A program made the translations under genes and the position numbers. This document shows, one piece after another, positions 61,814 through 64,000 of a DNA stretch of 64,000 bases. How positions within the stretch are numbered: position 1 is the first letter of the stretch; each line of letters starts with the position of its first letter. A model generated the notes under the pieces. That model ran no database searches. It was not told the DNA's origin and worked only from the letters and a program-made list of their open reading frames with translations. This DNA is from Xenorhabdus thuongxuanensis (GTDB taxonomy: Bacteria > Pseudomonadota > Gammaproteobacteria > Enterobacterales > Enterobacteriaceae): positions 26,239 through 90,238 of the forward strand of contig NZ_MKGR01000007.1 in the NCBI RefSeq assembly GCF_001908095.1, in the 5' to 3' direction.

Positions 61814-63910
61814 CTACCTCGTTACAGCCATTTCAGCGGGCTGATGCGCCAAATCCAATGCAATTTTTACAGATTCATCTAAGTAAGGATCTGGCCCTTT
61901 ATAATCTTTTGGCAAATCATCAAGTGACTTGAGTGTTTTTTTACCTTCTCGTTTAAAGCGTTCATTAAGACGATTTAATTTGATTGTTTCGTATTCCTTG
62001 TTTTCTTTCTCTCTTTGAGCATAGTTCAAGGAGTAAACACCCTTACGTTCTTTAATGGCTTTATAGTAAGCAATATCCTGTTTGATATATTTAAATTCAG
62101 GATCATTTACAATCCGTTGATTATGCTGCTTAGTCAGTAGCGGCGTTAACTCTGAAATCGCTTTCGAAGAAGTATAATGTGCAGGCTGAATGCTGTCCCA
62201 AGGTAACGCATTATCCTCTTGGCTTTCCCCTATTTCAGAAGGTTCTTCCCCTGTCGGCATAATTATATCAGGCGTTACCCCTTTAAGCTGGGTGCTACCA
62301 CCATTTATTCGATAGAATTTCTGGATCGTGTATTGCACAGAACCAATTTCAGGCCATTCAGGTCGTAACATTTGATCATAAATGCGATTCAAAGGGCGAT
62401 ATTGCTGAACTGTACCTTTACCAAAAGAAGGCTCTCCCACAATTAATCCACGGCCATAATCTTGCATTGCAGCCGCAAAGATTTCAGATGCAGAAGCACT
62501 TCTATTGTCAATCAGAACGACCAAAGGACCTTTATAGTATATTGCTTCATCTGTATCTGCCTCTACTTTCACTCTGCCGGTATTGTCTCGAATCTGAACA
62601 ATGGGGCCAGTAGGAATAAATAAGCCAGATAGCGATACAGCTTCTGTCAATGCCCCACCACCATTACCACGCAAATCAATAACAACCGACGAAACCCCCT
62701 GTTTAGTGAGTTTCTGCAACTGCACTTTTACATCGTTAGTCAAGCCGACATAGAAACTTGGTATATCCAGAACACCAACCTTTTCCTTCCCTACCTTTTT
62801 CACCGACATCTTAACAGCATTATCTTCAAGGCGGATATTCTCACGAGTCAAGGTAACAATGTGGTTCTTTGCCCCTTTCGTACTTGGGATGATTTCAAGG
62901 CGGACTTTACTCCCCTTCGGCCCTTTGATAAGAGCAACGACATCTTCCAAACGCCACCCAACAACATCAACAATTGGTTTGTCTACCTGCCCAACACCAA
63001 TGATTTTATCTCCAACTTTCAATAAATTGCTTTTAGCCGCGGGACCACCTGCAAGCAATGAACGAATGGAAACATATTCATCGTCATATTGTAAAACAGC
63101 ACCGATGCCTTCAAGAGATAAGCTCATCTCTGAATTAAACTGTTCTGTATCACGAGGTGAGAGATAACTGGTATGCGGATCTATTTCACGGGCAAAAGCC
63201 ATCATAATGCTTTGAAAAACATCCTCACTCTTGGTTTGTGTAAGGCGTTTTAATAACGTTCGGTAGCGTTTAGTCAGAGTTTCTTTGATTGCTTTATCGT
63301 CTTTGCCAGATAACTTGAGGTTTATCCAATCAAATTTGATTTTGGCATCCCAAAGCCTATCCAACTCTTCAATACTCTTTGGCCATGGTGCTTTGATACG
63401 GTCAGTTTCAATGGTGTCATGATCGTTTAAATCAACAGGTTGCTCTAAACGAGCGAGCACATATTGATAGCGTTCAAAACGGCGCTTTTGCATCAGATTA
63501 AATAGATCATACGGAAGTTTTAGATCGCCATTTTCAAGCTCTTTTCCTAATTCTCCCTTGTGAACCGCGAATTGCGCGATATCAGATGCTAAAAAAACAT
63601 TATGTCCATAATCCAGTTGATTCAGGTAACGATCAAAAATTTTTCCTGAAAAATCTGCATCCAGATAAAACTGGCGATAATGAGAACGAAGAAAGCGGGA
63701 AACAATCCGCTTACTTACTGTGGGATGCTGTGGTTCCGGTTTTAAAACCGGCAACTGGCTCAGACTGATAACAGCCATATTGTGACTATTAATAACATTG
63801 GCGTTAGTAGCGTGACTACCACTCGCGATATTGCCATTAATAGTATCTGCATAACCTATACTAGAAAATGATAGACCTAAAACGAAAGCCAATGTAATGA
63901 GTTTGTTCAT
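61814..63910 (-). CDS. prc: Tail-specific periplasmic protease Prc
   Basis: Prc (Tsp) trims the C-terminus of FtsI and, with NlpI, degrades the endopeptidase MepS. The 698 residues (682 in E. coli) have a signal peptide ending near SIGYA, an N-terminal NlpI-interacting region, and a PDZ domain with SLSLEGIGAVLQYDDEYVSI (about 260-345). The S41 serine-lysine core is VVLIDNRSASASEIFAAAMQ (nucleophile Ser) and GEPSFGKGTVQQY (catalytic Lys). Residues 25-45, after the signal, are longer and Asn-rich compared with E. coli. The ATG at 63910 fits the family. A TTG at 63916 is better spaced from GGAGG and could be used. It lies 19 bp after proQ. Confidence 0.95.
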   Translation of the reverse strand: MNKLITLAFVLGLSFSSIGYADTINGNIASGSHATNANVINSHNMAVISLSQLPVLKPEPQHPTVSKRIVSRFLRSHYRQFYLDADFSGKIFDRYLNQLDYGHNVFLASDIAQFAVHKGELGKELENGDLKLPYDLFNLMQKRRFERYQYVLARLEQPVDLNDHDTIETDRIKAPWPKSIEELDRLWDAKIKFDWINLKLSGKDDKAIKETLTKRYRTLLKRLTQTKSEDVFQSIMMAFAREIDPHTSYLSPRDTEQFNSEMSLSLEGIGAVLQYDDEYVSIRSLLAGGPAAKSNLLKVGDKIIGVGQVDKPIVDVVGWRLEDVVALIKGPKGSKVRLEIIPSTKGAKNHIVTLTRENIRLEDNAVKMSVKKVGKEKVGVLDIPSFYVGLTNDVKVQLQKLTKQGVSSVVIDLRGNGGGALTEAVSLSGLFIPTGPIVQIRDNTGRVKVEADTDEAIYYKGPLVVLIDNRSASASEIFAAAMQDYGRGLIVGEPSFGKGTVQQYRPLNRIYDQMLRPEWPEIGSVQYTIQKFYRINGGSTQLKGVTPDIIMPTGEEPSEIGESQEDNALPWDSIQPAHYTSSKAISELTPLLTKQHNQRIVNDPEFKYIKQDIAYYKAIKERKGVYSLNYAQREKENKEYETIKLNRLNERFKREGKKTLKSLDDLPKDYKGPDPYLDESVKIALDLAHQPAEMAVTR

Positions 63911-63929
63911 GCCCAAGTTGGCCTCCGTA

Positions 63930-64000
63930 TCAGAACTTTAAGTGTTCTGCGCGTACAATCATTGCTAAACCAGTAGGTAACTGCACTCTGACACCATCTT
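63930..64000 (-). CDS. proQ: RNA chaperone ProQ, 3' end only
   Basis: The last 23 codons run in from the right edge and end DGVRVQLPTGLAMIVRAEHL-KF before TGA at 63930. This is the C-terminal Tudor-like domain of ProQ, a global RNA-binding protein that protects mRNA 3' ends. The E. coli C-terminus is nearly identical. proQ-prc is the same operon order as in E. coli. The rest of the gene lies outside the window. Confidence 0.92.
   Translation of the reverse strand, partial: DGVRVQLPTGLAMIVRAEHLKF

Overview
This window is chromosomal core DNA from an enteric bacterium. It is AT-rich, and nearly every gene is a close homologue of an Escherichia coli or Yersinia gene. Four features point to the Morganellaceae, most likely Photorhabdus, with Xenorhabdus next: a Yersinia-type hmuRSTUV haem locus, a complete arnBCADTEF operon between btuD and nlpC, a yfe/sit-type Mn/Fe importer beside thrS, and low GC. 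The genus is inferred from gene content and order, not from a search.

Layout. Positions 1-117 hold the 5' end of a probable transposase gene, the only clear mobile DNA. Positions 300-14,400 carry rnt, grxD, sodB, the tiny cydH gene, purR, punR/punC, cfa, ribC, mdtK, two identical tRNA-Val(GAC) genes, pykF, lpp and ldtE. Positions 14,400-24,300 carry menI-ydiJ, ydiK, the small RNA gene rprA with its RcsB box, ppsA/ppsR with a Cra site, and aroH. The suf iron-sulphur operon that E. coli has between ldtE and menI is absent there.

Positions 24,300-31,900 hold the Fur-boxed haem operon hmuRSTUV, an unrecognised membrane protein, and a divergent MarA/SoxS-type regulator. Positions 31,900-43,000 run on the minus strand: lplA, nlpC, the seven-gene arn lipid A modification operon, then btuD and btuC. 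Positions 43,000-50,900 hold the classical translation cluster thrS-infC-rpmI-rplT-pheM-pheS-pheT-ihfA. It includes the pheM leader peptide with its attenuator, and infC with its ATT start codon. Positions 50,900-64,000 hold emtA, the Fur-boxed yfeABCD operon, yniA, yniB, hxpB, LexA-boxed ydjM, tcyP, htpX, prc and the 3' end of proQ.

The genes form a few physiological groups. Iron and oxidative stress: sodB, grxD, hmuRSTUV and yfeABCD, with a good Fur box before hmuR and a near-perfect one before yfeA. Envelope maintenance: lpp, ldtE, nlpC, emtA, cfa, arn, htpX, prc and rprA. Central carbon switching: pykF and ppsA with Cra sites, and ppsR. Translation: the thrS-to-ihfA block with attenuation and leader control.

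I found no clearly new biological system. The points most worth a second look are the divergent AraC-family regulator and unknown membrane protein pair, a 4 x 16 bp tandem repeat between ribC and mdtK, several short unannotated reading frames, and small genes easily missed by gene callers (cydH, pheM, rprA, and the true infC start).
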